NCBI GenBank assembly: GCA_016929795.1
Contig: JAFGIA010000115.1
Location: forward strand, 1-19,253
Direction of reading: 5' to 3'
DNA length: 19,253 nucleotides
DNA from: Anaerolineae bacterium
GTDB lineage: Bacteria > Chloroflexota > Anaerolineae > JAAYZQ01
Made by a program: the position numbers and the translations under genes. Positions 11,753 to 19,250 of the stretch are shown here, in pieces. The notes under the pieces are model-generated. The model did no database searches. It saw only the letters and a program-made list of their open reading frames with translations, and was not told where the DNA came from. Every line of letters begins with the position of its first letter. Within the stretch, counting starts at the first letter, position 1.

Positions 11753-13093
11753 ATGAGAAACATGGATGTACTCATCGTCGGAGGCAGCGCAGCAGGCATT
11801 TCGGCGGCCATCACGGCCAAGAGGCACTATCCAGATGCGTCGGTGGCGCTGGTGCGCCAGGAGGGCAAGGTGCCCGTGCCGTGTGGCATTCCTTATGTGT
11901 TTGGGACGCTCGAGTCGCCCGACAGCAACCTGATCCCGGATGGCGCGGTGACGGGCAGTGGCGCCGAACTGATCCTGGACAAGGTGACGGCGCTGGATCC
12001 AAAGGCGCACACCGTGACCACGCAGCGGGGGGAGACGTTCGGCTACAGGAAGCTGATCCTGGCGACAGGATCCAAGCCGATCGTGCCGCCCATCCCGGGG
12101 CATGACCTGGAGAATGTGTTTACGGTGGAGAAGGACGTCGACTACCTGCACGAACTGACGGCGAAAATGGACGAGGCGCACCGGGTGGTGATCATTGGCG
12201 GCGGCTTTATCGGCATGGAGATGGCGGACGAGTGTCGAAAGCGGAAGAACCTCGAGGTAACCGTGGTCGAAGTGCTGCCCCACTGCCTCTTTTTGGCCTT
12301 TGACCAGGATCTGTGCCAGCGGACGGAGGAAGCGCTAAAGAACGTGGGCGTCCAGGTGCGAACCAGCGCGCGAGCAGAAGAGATCCTGGGAAATGGCAAG
12401 GTCGAAGGGGTGCGACTCGACAGTGGCCAAGTTTTGCCGGCCGACATGGTGCTGTTCGGCATTGGCACGCGGGCGAATGTGGATCTGGCGCGCGAAGCGG
12501 GACTCGATCTCGGTCCGTGTGGCGCCATTGCCGTGGACCGGTACATGCGGACGAGCGACCCGGATATCCTGGCCGCGGGCGACTGTGCGGAAAAGTTCAG
12601 TTTCTTTACCGGCCAGCCCACGCCACTGCGCCTGGCGTCGATCGCCACGGCGGAGGCGCGGATCGCGGGTGCGAACCTGTTCGAGCTGCGGCGTGAGAAC
12701 CCAGGCACGATTGGGGTGTTTTCGACCAAGATCAACGGCCTGTCGATGGCGATCGCCGGCATGGGGCAGAAGGCAGCCGAGGAGGCCGGGATCGATTATG
12801 TCGTCGGCATGGCCGAGGCGGTGGACAAGCACCCTGGGGGGATGCCGGGGGCGCAGTCGCTGCGCGTGAAGCTCATCTTTCGCAAATACTCGGGCGTGCT
12901 GATCGGCGGCCAGGTGTGCTGTGGCGACACGACGGGCGAGGTCGTCAACCTGATCGCGGCGCTGATCCAGGCCAAGATGCACGCCGATCAGATCGCCATG
13001 TTCCAGATGGGCACCCATCCGGCGCTGACCGCCTCGCCCATCGCCTACCAGCTCGTCAATGCTGCAGAGCAGGCGCTGCTCAAGATGCGGTAA
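11753..13093 (+). CDS. FAD/NAD(P)H flavoprotein, CoA-disulfide reductase/NADH oxidase family
   Basis: A 446-residue pyridine nucleotide-disulfide reductase of the CoADR/Nox type. It has an FAD Rossmann motif GGSAAGISAA (10-19), a single active-site Cys44 in PCGIPYVFG (equivalent to the CoADR Cys43), an NAD motif IGGGFIGME (148-156), the AGDCAE FAD-binding motif and a C-terminal dimerisation domain with VCCGDTTG. Such enzymes reduce CoA disulfide, persulfides or O2/peroxide with NAD(P)H. AAGGAG lies 12 nt before the ATG at 11753, with an alternative ATG at 11762. It is the last gene of the cluster and could supply thiol or sulfane-sulfur reduction for cluster assembly; that is inference. Confidence 0.9.
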   Translation: MRNMDVLIVGGSAAGISAAITAKRHYPDASVALVRQEGKVPVPCGIPYVFGTLESPDSNLIPDGAVTGSGAELILDKVTALDPKAHTVTTQRGETFGYRKLILATGSKPIVPPIPGHDLENVFTVEKDVDYLHELTAKMDEAHRVVIIGGGFIGMEMADECRKRKNLEVTVVEVLPHCLFLAFDQDLCQRTEEALKNVGVQVRTSARAEEILGNGKVEGVRLDSGQVLPADMVLFGIGTRANVDLAREAGLDLGPCGAIAVDRYMRTSDPDILAAGDCAEKFSFFTGQPTPLRLASIATAEARIAGANLFELRRENPGTIGVFSTKINGLSMAIAGMGQKAAEEAGIDYVVGMAEAVDKHPGGMPGAQSLRVKLIFRKYSGVLIGGQVCCGDTTGEVVNLIAALIQAKMHADQIAMFQMGTHPALTASPIAYQLVNAAEQALLKMR

Positions 13094-13109
13094 CGACTGT
13101 GCATACGCT

Positions 13110-13145
13110 TTGAGGCCGGTGTGAAGGCCCGGCACCCGGCCTCAA
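13110..13145 (+). terminator. Hairpin at the end of the metallocluster operon
   Basis: TTGAGGCCGG (13110-13119) and CCGGCCTCAA (13136-13145) form a perfect 10-bp stem, with further GTG/CAC pairing inside. It lies 17 nt after the flavoprotein stop. The tail GTTCTACCTT is only moderately T-rich, so it may be a weak terminator or an mRNA 3' stabiliser. Confidence 0.55.
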
Positions 13146-13154
13146 GTTCTACCT

Positions 13155-13193
13155 TGCCTGCTCCGGTGGCCGCCGCCGCCGCCGGAGCAGGCA
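13155..13193. terminator. Second hairpin, terminator-like or stabiliser
   Basis: TGCCTGCTCCGG (13155-13166) and CCGGAGCAGGCA (13182-13193) form a perfect 12-bp stem with a GCC-rich 15-nt loop, 9 nt after the first hairpin. There is no T-tract on either strand. Tandem hairpins may together end the operon transcript. Confidence 0.4.
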
Positions 13194-13230
13194 GTAGAGC
13201 CATGAGCGGGCGAGATAGGAGTCGCGAGTG

Positions 13231-13992
13231 ATGCGGCGTTTGAGCCGGGGGTTGTGTATTGTGTTGGCGCTGGTCGTCGCCGGTGCAGCCGTCACGGGCT
13301 GCAGGGTGCCGCCTATCTTGTCTCCGACGGCAAGGCCCGGCCAGGTAGCTGTCGAGCCTGTTGCCCGGCTGGCCACTGCCACTGCTTCCCCCAGCCCGAC
13401 GCACACGTCGACGCCACCGGTGCCACCCACCATCTCGCCAAGTGCGACCCCCATGCCGACTGAGACTGCGTCGCCGGTACCCCCCACCTCGACGGCGACA
13501 GACACTCCTACCTCGACCCCTGTCCCGCCGACCTGGACCCATACGCCGACGTCGACCCCAAGGCCGTCCCCATCCCCTACCCCGCTCCTGCCCAGTCGCA
13601 CGCCGGTAACTGCCGCCACGGCTACTCGCCCGCCACCGACCCCAACCCCCCTGCTTTACCGGTTCGTGGCAGCGGGGCCGGCCTGGCCCGACCCGTCATT
13701 TCCCTGCCCAGGCTGCCCGCGGGCTCATGCCTACATCGTAGGCCACGTACACGACGCGGCGGGCAACCCCCTTGCCGGCGTGCGGTTGGTGTGCTACAAT
13801 GACTGGCACCGCTATTCTGTCGTCGCCAGCAAAGGCGGCGGCGAGTATGACTTTCCGATCATCCAGGCCGACACGACCTGGTACGTCGTCGTGCTCGACC
13901 AGTCCGACCGGCCGATCAGCCCGGAGGTGGCCGTGCGTTTCAATCCGCAGGAGACGTGCCGCTACATCCTGGACTGGCGGCGCGTGGACTAG
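13231..13992 (+). CDS. Lipoprotein with Thr/Pro-rich spacer and C-terminal beta domain
   Basis: A 253-residue predicted lipoprotein. The signal peptide MRRLSRGLCIVLALVVAGAA leads to lipobox VTGC, with lipid-modified Cys24. Residues 35-140 are a Thr/Pro/Ser-rich spacer typical of wall-spanning or surface proteins. The last 100 residues contain a domain like carboxypeptidase-regulatory (CarboxypepD_reg) folds: GHVHDAAGNPLAGVRLVCYND, then GGGEYDFPII. The domain is usually a small beta-sandwich for binding or presentation. The ATG at 13231 has AGGAG 9 nt upstream; a GTG at 13228 is equally possible. It is probably anchored on the outer face of the membrane. The ligand is unknown. Confidence 0.8.
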   Translation: MRRLSRGLCIVLALVVAGAAVTGCRVPPILSPTARPGQVAVEPVARLATATASPSPTHTSTPPVPPTISPSATPMPTETASPVPPTSTATDTPTSTPVPPTWTHTPTSTPRPSPSPTPLLPSRTPVTAATATRPPPTPTPLLYRFVAAGPAWPDPSFPCPGCPRAHAYIVGHVHDAAGNPLAGVRLVCYNDWHRYSVVASKGGGEYDFPIIQADTTWYVVVLDQSDRPISPEVAVRFNPQETCRYILDWRRVD

Positions 13993-14009
13993 TTGGTTCT
14001 ACGGAGGTA

Positions 14010-14053
14010 CACGGAGAGAAGCGCGAGGGAAAAGCGCTCCGTGTGTGGTTTTC
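14010..14053 (+). terminator. Terminator-like hairpin after the spacer lipoprotein
   Basis: CACGGAG (14010-14016) pairs with CTCCGTG (14037-14043), with additional CGC/GCG pairing inside after a bulge. TGTGGTTTTC follows. It may also be a remnant of a dispersed palindromic repeat (see the ACACGGAG finding). Confidence 0.4.
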
Positions 14054-14087
14054 ACCCTGGCCTCAGTTTAGGATCTGGGAGGGGGGC

Positions 14088-16853
14088 GTGACAGAGGGTT
14101 GGCGACGTGTGGGCATGCTGTTCCGGTTGACCCTGCTGGGATTGGTGGTGGCAGGGTGCAGCCTGGCCCCCGCTGAGCCGTCGCTCACGCCGGCCAGCAC
14201 CGTCACGGAAGCGCCGCATGACACCGCTGTGCCCAGTTCTGTTCCCGTGCAGCCCCCCACCCCTACGCCGGTTGCCCGGCCGGAAACCACTGCTATGGCC
14301 TCTGCTGTGCCTGCTGAGGTGCGCGGTTGGGAGGATCAGACCATGATTCTGACCGTCGTCTATGACAACAACCCGTACGATCCCCGCTTGCAAACTGGTT
14401 GGGGTTTTGGCGCCTGGTTGGAGTATGGGGAGCAGACAGTGCTTTTTGATACGGGGGCTGACGGAACCGTGCTGCTCGACAACATGGCGGCACTCGGCCT
14501 GGATCCCAAGGCCATTGACGTCGTCGTCCTGTCGCACGCCCACGACGATCACACGGGCGGGCTGTTCAAGTTGCTGGAGGTGAACCCCGAGGTGATTGTT
14601 TACCTTCCGCAGGTGCTTTCCGACCGCTTTAAGGCGCAGGCTCGCGCTGCAGGAGCAGTTGTCGTGGGGGTAGACGCGCCGGTAGAGGTCGTGCCCGGCC
14701 TGTGGAGCACAGGCCAGATGGGGAGCGGGGCCGTCGAGCAGGCTCTCGCCGTCGAGACGGGCAAGGGCCTGGTGGTCGTCACCGGCTGCGCGCATCCAGG
14801 CGTGGACGAGATGGTCGCTCGCGCGGCAGAGGTGGCCGGCGCGCAGCAGATCGGCGGCGGGGAGATCGCGCTGGTAGTTGGCGGCTTTCACCTGGGAAGC
14901 GCCAGCAGGGCGCATATCGAAGAGATCATTGGCAACTTCCGCCGCCTGGGTGTGCAGCAGGTGGCGCCCTGCCACTGCACCGGCGAAGCGGCGCGTGCGC
15001 TTTTTCTCGAGGCGTACGGCGACGATTATCACGGGTGTGGGGTAGGATGGCAATGGCAGGGCGAGGTCTCTACCTGGCAGCCTGCGCACCAGGGCATCCC
15101 CGCTCAGATCGGTGTGGCCGCCGTCGCCGTCGCGCCGGGCGACTCGCGTGTGGTCTACCTGGCGGCGTACCAGCCACCAGGCCTCTACCGCTCGGGGGAT
15201 GGCGGGGATTCGTGGCAGGCGGCGAGCCAGGGGCTCGCGGGAGAAGCGCCCCTGGCAGTTGCTGTGCACCCCCAAGACCCGCACAGCGCGTGGGTCGGGA
15301 CGGTGGGCGGCGGCTATCGCACAGTGGATGGTGGCCAGAACTGGCAACCGATGGCCGGCCTGCCCAACGCGCCGATCTATGCGCTGGCCGCGGCGCCTGA
15401 CGGCCGCATCCTCTATGCAGCCGGCGAGGGAAGGGGGATCTGGCACAGCCAAGATGGTGGGCAGTCGTGGGCTGTGGCAGGCTTGGCCGAGATCGAGGTG
15501 AGCACGTTGAGCCTGGCGATCCACACGGAGGGAGCGCTTCTGGCCGGGACCGCGGGGCGAGGGGTGTGGGCCAGCCACGATGCGGGGCAGAGCTGGCAGC
15601 AGGCCGCGGGGGAGCTGGCCAACGCGCACGTCTCGACGCTGGTTATTGCGCCGGGGGGGAGGAGCTATGCCCTGGCGGATGGCGGACTCTACCTCAGCCT
15701 GGATGGTGGGGACACGTGGGAGACGATCGGTTTACCAGGGTTCGGGGCGCTCGCCTTGGGGCTTGCTAGCCCGGGGGATCGGCTCTACCTCGGCAGCAAG
15801 GGGGAAGGCCTGGCCGTGAGTGAGGAGGGCGGGGGGAGCTGGATGCACATGGGCGCCGAATTCCGCCACGCCGACATCACCTGCCTGGTTGGCGATCCGG
15901 TCACGCCAGGGCGCGTCTTTCTGGGCACGCGCTACCACGGCTTGCACCGCACCGATGACGGCGGCGCGAGCTGGGAGCTGGTCAGCGGTGGGATCGGGCA
16001 GCCGGTGATCATGGCGCTGGCCCAAGACCCTCTCGACGCCAAGGTGTTTTATGCCGGCGCGCTGGATGGGGTCTATCGCAGCGACGATGGCGGCGGGTTC
16101 TGGCGCCTGGTGAGCGGCGAGATGGGTAAGCTCATGGTGCAGAGCCTGGCGGTGGGCCCGCAGGGCGAGCGCGTCTATGCGGGAACGGACAGTGGGATTT
16201 ATGTGAGCCAGGATCGAGGTGCGACGTGGCGCTGGGCAGAGGAGGACACGGGGGGGATTACGATTTTCGACATCGTGCTTGACCCACGCGATCCGGCTAC
16301 GATCTATGCCGGGAGCTGGGGGCACAATGTGCTGCTCGGCACCGATGGGGGAGGGGTGTGGTCCCCGATCCACAACGGCCTCGAGACGCTGTCGGTGCAC
16401 GCGTTCGCGGTGGACCCTGGCAACCCTCAGTCGCTTTACGCGGGCACCGTCGAAGCTGTGTACCGGAGCACTGACGGAGGCCAGACGTGGCAGGCCAGCC
16501 TGCTCGCCGACCGGCCCTTGACCGTCTTTGCGCTGGCCATCGACAGCGGCGAGCCAGCACGTGTGTATGCCGGGACGACGGATGGCGTCTACCTGAGTGT
16601 CGACGGCGGCGAGACATGGCAGCCAGCGGGGCAGGAGAGCCTGGGCGCCACGGTGACGGCGCTGGCCCTGGCAGCAGATGAGGCGAGGATGCTGCTGGCA
16701 GGCACCGAGCATTATGGGCTCTATCGGAGCAGGGACGGCGGCGCATTGTGGCAGCCGTGGGGCCTCGACACGACGAGTGTGTACACCATTCTCGTCGATC
16801 GCGCGGGAATGGCCTGGCTGGGAACGGATCAGGGTATCTTTAGGAGCCGGTAG
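14088..16853 (+). CDS. Lipoprotein fusing a metallo-beta-lactamase fold to an Asp-box propeller
   Basis: A 921-residue predicted lipoprotein. The signal peptide ends at lipobox VAGC (Cys24), followed by a Thr/Pro spacer to about residue 70. Residues 86-325 are an MBL-fold hydrolase of the COG1237 type, with HAHDDH (His150-His155) and downstream GCAHPG, GGFHLG and PCHCTG as further metal-ligand strands. From about 340 to the end are about 13 Asp-box (BNR) motifs such as SGDGGDSW, TVDGGQNW, SQDGGQSW and STDGGQTW, which should form one or two beta-propellers. The start is GTG 14088 with GGGAGGGGG upstream, giving a positively charged n-region; ATG 14115 is the alternative. The substrate is unknown; it is probably extracellular. 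Confidence 0.87.
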   Translation: MTEGWRRVGMLFRLTLLGLVVAGCSLAPAEPSLTPASTVTEAPHDTAVPSSVPVQPPTPTPVARPETTAMASAVPAEVRGWEDQTMILTVVYDNNPYDPRLQTGWGFGAWLEYGEQTVLFDTGADGTVLLDNMAALGLDPKAIDVVVLSHAHDDHTGGLFKLLEVNPEVIVYLPQVLSDRFKAQARAAGAVVVGVDAPVEVVPGLWSTGQMGSGAVEQALAVETGKGLVVVTGCAHPGVDEMVARAAEVAGAQQIGGGEIALVVGGFHLGSASRAHIEEIIGNFRRLGVQQVAPCHCTGEAARALFLEAYGDDYHGCGVGWQWQGEVSTWQPAHQGIPAQIGVAAVAVAPGDSRVVYLAAYQPPGLYRSGDGGDSWQAASQGLAGEAPLAVAVHPQDPHSAWVGTVGGGYRTVDGGQNWQPMAGLPNAPIYALAAAPDGRILYAAGEGRGIWHSQDGGQSWAVAGLAEIEVSTLSLAIHTEGALLAGTAGRGVWASHDAGQSWQQAAGELANAHVSTLVIAPGGRSYALADGGLYLSLDGGDTWETIGLPGFGALALGLASPGDRLYLGSKGEGLAVSEEGGGSWMHMGAEFRHADITCLVGDPVTPGRVFLGTRYHGLHRTDDGGASWELVSGGIGQPVIMALAQDPLDAKVFYAGALDGVYRSDDGGGFWRLVSGEMGKLMVQSLAVGPQGERVYAGTDSGIYVSQDRGATWRWAEEDTGGITIFDIVLDPRDPATIYAGSWGHNVLLGTDGGGVWSPIHNGLETLSVHAFAVDPGNPQSLYAGTVEAVYRSTDGGQTWQASLLADRPLTVFALAIDSGEPARVYAGTTDGVYLSVDGGETWQPAGQESLGATVTALALAADEARMLLAGTEHYGLYRSRDGGALWQPWGLDTTSVYTILVDRAGMAWLGTDQGIFRSR

Positions 16854-18345
16854 CCAGGTGCACGTGGCGGATCTGCAGGCTCTCAAAGTGGGCATTCCGG
16901 TCCTGATATACAGGCAGGCGCGGGGCAGACTCGATCTCGATGGTGTTGGTGCCCGGCTGCAGGATCTCGGCCGGCACCTGTAGCTCCACCTTGGTCCAGA
17001 CCGAGGAGAGGTCGGGCCGGCCGCGGAGGGGGATGGCGGGCGGATCGAGGAGGTGGCCGTTGATCCAGACCCGGTTGCCCGGCTCCTCCACCTGCATGAT
17101 CTCCATCTGAAGCCGCCACGGCACACTGCCCGGGCCGCGCACATAGAACTCGCCGGTCCAGCGCCGGCAGGGAACAGAAGCGCAGGCGGGCCGGGCCCAG
17201 TGTGGGTAAAAGGTGTCCACGTCGCTCAGGCGGATCACCACGTCGGGCGCCACGATCTCGACAGGGGTCGTATCTGCCCGACCTTCCTGATCGGCCACGG
17301 TTGCAAGTCCCCGATCCGCAAGCATGGCGGCCAGTGCCTGATAGGCATCTCCAAGTGTGCCGTCCTCGGCGAGGATGTTGTAGCCGCGCTTCTCATCGCC
17401 GGCAGGGAGCCCCTGGCTCAGGTTCCAGACGGCGATCCGCGCCAGCCACGGCCACTCGCGGGCTGCGTGCTCGAACGCGCCTACGAGGTAGCGGCCCTGC
17501 TCCTCCTCGGCGACCTCCAGCCACGCTTGGCCATCGCCCACCGGAGCGGTGGTCCAGCCCAGCTCCGTGGCCCATACCGGCTTGTGCCCGTCGCCGCTCG
17601 CGACCATGATAGCCCGCAGGTCTGCCAGCCGAGCAAAATTCAGCCCGTCGTGAGCGTCGTGCGGGTCGCCGGGCGGGTAGGCAAAGCCATAGGGGTGGGC
17701 GCCGAGCACGTCAAAGCAGGTCGCGGCGCCGGCATCATACATCGCCTGCAAGTAGCGGCGATCGTCCAGTGCCGAGGCGTCGGTGTGGTTGGTGGGTGCC
17801 AGGCCGGCGCTGACGACGAGTGCGTGCGGGTCGGCGACATGGATGGCGGCGTGGGCAGCACAGAGCAGCTCGACATAACCGTCAGGATCGGGCGGCTGTC
17901 CTGCCCACTCGGCGGCCAGGTTGGGCTCGTTCCAGATGATGTACCCAGTGACCCGTCCCTGGTAGCGTTCCACCACCTGCACGACCCACTCAGCATACGC
18001 CGCAACGTCGACGGGCAGCGCTTCCGCGGGCGACATCGCCCACTCTGGAGGGTGATCCAGCCGTAGGATGAGGTCCAGATCGTAGTACTCGGCCGCGCGA
18101 ACGAGCCAATCGGTGTATTCCCAGAAAAAGTCGCCGGGGACTGGCTCGACCTCGCGCCACTCGACGAGTTGGACGAGCCAGTCAAAGCCGCCATCCGCGG
18201 CCAGTTGCAGCAGGTGGTCATGGGCGCGGATGGTGTGGATGCCGGCAGCGGGCGTGGCATCTCCTGGCTGTGCCTGGTGAAGCTTCATCGCCAGGCCGAG
18301 TGTGAGCACTAACGCACACGCCAACCCGCGCCCCATCCGCATCAT
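16840..18345 (-). CDS. Secreted glycoside hydrolase, (beta/alpha)8 clan-A-like
   Basis: A 501-residue protein. Residues 5-25 are a signal peptide or membrane anchor (GLACALVLTLGLAM). Residues 30-350 are a (beta/alpha)8 barrel with the clan GH-A signatures IIWNEPN (acid/base Glu140) and WATELGW (nucleophile Glu261), similar to GH39/GH5-type enzymes. The C-terminal 120 or so residues look like a beta-sandwich carbohydrate-binding-like module (RWTGEFYV, NRVWINGHLL, GTNTIEIES). The substrate is not predictable here. ATG 18345 overlaps the XRE stop as ATGA; no good RBS is seen, so translation is probably coupled. The 3' end overlaps the convergent propeller gene by 14 nt, leaving no room for a terminator between them. 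Confidence 0.87.
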   Translation of the reverse strand: MMRMGRGLACALVLTLGLAMKLHQAQPGDATPAAGIHTIRAHDHLLQLAADGGFDWLVQLVEWREVEPVPGDFFWEYTDWLVRAAEYYDLDLILRLDHPPEWAMSPAEALPVDVAAYAEWVVQVVERYQGRVTGYIIWNEPNLAAEWAGQPPDPDGYVELLCAAHAAIHVADPHALVVSAGLAPTNHTDASALDDRRYLQAMYDAGAATCFDVLGAHPYGFAYPPGDPHDAHDGLNFARLADLRAIMVASGDGHKPVWATELGWTTAPVGDGQAWLEVAEEEQGRYLVGAFEHAAREWPWLARIAVWNLSQGLPAGDEKRGYNILAEDGTLGDAYQALAAMLADRGLATVADQEGRADTTPVEIVAPDVVIRLSDVDTFYPHWARPACASVPCRRWTGEFYVRGPGSVPWRLQMEIMQVEEPGNRVWINGHLLDPPAIPLRGRPDLSSVWTKVELQVPAEILQPGTNTIEIESAPRLPVYQDRNAHFESLQIRHVHLATGS

Positions 18346-18935
18346 GCCGGCAGGTGTCGCTCGACGGCCAGGTCGTGGCGTGCACCCGCATCCAGGATCA
18401 GGAGCATCCGGGCCTCGGTAGGGCCTGGATTTTTCCAGCGGTGGGGCAGGGCCGCATCGAACAACAGGTTGTCGCCAGGCGACAGCCTGTACTCTCGCCC
18501 CTCCACCTCGTACTCGATGACCCCCTCCAGGCAATAGACCCATTCGGTCCCCGCGTGCTCGATCGGCGTCGCCTGGGCCTCGGTGTTTGGGTCCATCACG
18601 ATCAGGAACGAGGCAAACGCGTGATCGGCCAGGCCCGCGCCCAGATGTTCGATCGTCATGCCGGGGCACCTGCGGCGCACCCCGCTCGCCGATCTGGTGA
18701 CAACCAGCCGGGCCAGTGGCTCCTCTGTTTCAAAAAAGGAAGAGATCGGCACCCCCAACCCCGTGGCGAGACGTTGCAGCGTGTCGACGCTGGGTGAGCT
18801 GAGGCCTCGCTCGATCAAGCTCACCGTGTTGGCCGAGATCTGGCTCCTCTCGGCCAGGGCGCGCAGCGAAAGGTCGCGCTCTTCTCTCAATTCACGCAGC
18901 CTCGACCCGACGTCAGGGGCTTCTTTTACGTTCAT
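18342..18935 (-). CDS. XRE-family regulator with C-terminal cupin domain
   Basis: A 197-residue regulator. Residues 9-65 are an XRE helix-turn-helix (LRELREERDLSLRALAERS, then SANTVSLIERGLSSPS). Residues 100-190 are a cupin_2 domain with HAGTEWVYCLEGVIEYEVEG and LSPGDNLLFDAALPHRW, a likely small-ligand or metal-binding barrel. This layout is typical of regulators of the HipB/PuuR/SutR kind. GAGGG lies just before the ATG. It is coupled to the glycoside hydrolase, so it may control carbohydrate use, by inference. The large palindrome upstream could be its operator. Confidence 0.9.
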   Translation of the reverse strand: MNVKEAPDVGSRLRELREERDLSLRALAERSQISANTVSLIERGLSSPSVDTLQRLATGLGVPISSFFETEEPLARLVVTRSASGVRRRCPGMTIEHLGAGLADHAFASFLIVMDPNTEAQATPIEHAGTEWVYCLEGVIEYEVEGREYRLSPGDNLLFDAALPHRWKNPGPTEARMLLILDAGARHDLAVERHLPA

Positions 18936-18960
18936 GCCCTCTTTTTTCCACGATTCGGCT

Positions 18961-19056
18961 CTATTATCGTATCATCTCAATAAAGGGGGGAAGTTGGGGT
19001 GTGTGCGGTGCCCGCACACACCCCAACCCCCGATTATTGAGATGATACCATTATAG
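18961..19056. repeat. Large near-perfect palindrome, about 96 bp
   Basis: The outer stem is 15 bp (18969-18983 with 19034-19048: GTATCATCTCAATAA/TTATTGAGATGATAC). The inner stem is 16 bp (18993-19008 with 19012-19027: GTTGGGGTGTGTGCGG and its complement) around a 3-nt loop. A G-run faces a C-run between them, and partly matching CTAT/ATAG ends extend it to 18961-19056. There is no T-tract for a terminator. It overlaps the XRE transcription start. It could be a MITE-like or REP-like element, an operator, or a 5'-UTR RNA hairpin. Confidence 0.85.
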
Positions 19057-19078
19057 CACATTCCGCGCAGGGTACCAA
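19050..19078 (-). promoter_or_regulatory. Promoter of the XRE/glycoside hydrolase operon
   Basis: On the minus strand: -35 TTGGTA (complement of 19073-19078), a 17-bp spacer and -10 TATAAT (complement of 19050-19055), with an extended TGC just before it. Transcription would begin near 19043, inside the right arm of the palindrome, so the mRNA would open with a very stable hairpin. Confidence 0.7.
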
Positions 19079-19121
19079 TCCGGCTTTCCAGAGTGGTGAA
19101 ATGGAGGTGTTGTTCTATCTA

Positions 19122-19159
19122 TAGGACAATTATATTCTTTTTTGAGATCTTTTGTCCTA
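19122..19159. repeat. Inverted repeat upstream of the next gene's promoter
   Basis: TAGGACAA (19122-19129) and TTGTCCTA (19152-19159) are perfect 8-bp inverted repeats separated by 22 bp of AT-rich DNA, just before the -35 box at 19165. The spacing places the half-sites about three helical turns apart, a layout seen for some activator or repressor sites. Confidence 0.45.
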
Positions 19160-19164
19160 AATAT

Positions 19165-19193
19165 TTGACAGGTGGGCGAGAATGTGTTATCCT
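19165..19193 (+). promoter_or_regulatory. Promoter for the gene starting at 19251
   Basis: TTGACA (19165-19170), a 17-bp spacer and TATCCT (19188-19193). Transcription would begin near 19200. Confidence 0.75.
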
Positions 19194-19250
19194 TTGCCTG
19201 TGAAACCTACCGCGCTGCGACAGGAGAACCAGGGAAAGGAATACTGCTCG

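Larger units (their letters stand above)
18936..19250. other. Regulatory intergenic region between XRE gene and next gene
   Basis: This 315-bp stretch has no gene. It holds, from left to right, the XRE ribosome-binding site, a large palindrome (18961-19056), the minus-strand promoter of XRE (19050-19078), an inverted repeat (19122-19159), a plus-strand promoter (19165-19193) and the RBS of the next gene. Much of it is AT-rich compared with the flanking genes. Confidence 0.8.

Noticed and set aside
14052..15629. 525-residue minus-strand open frame opposite the MBL-propeller gene
   Set aside because: Its composition is Arg/His/Pro-rich and lacks domains. The plus frame shows clear MBL and Asp-box motifs.
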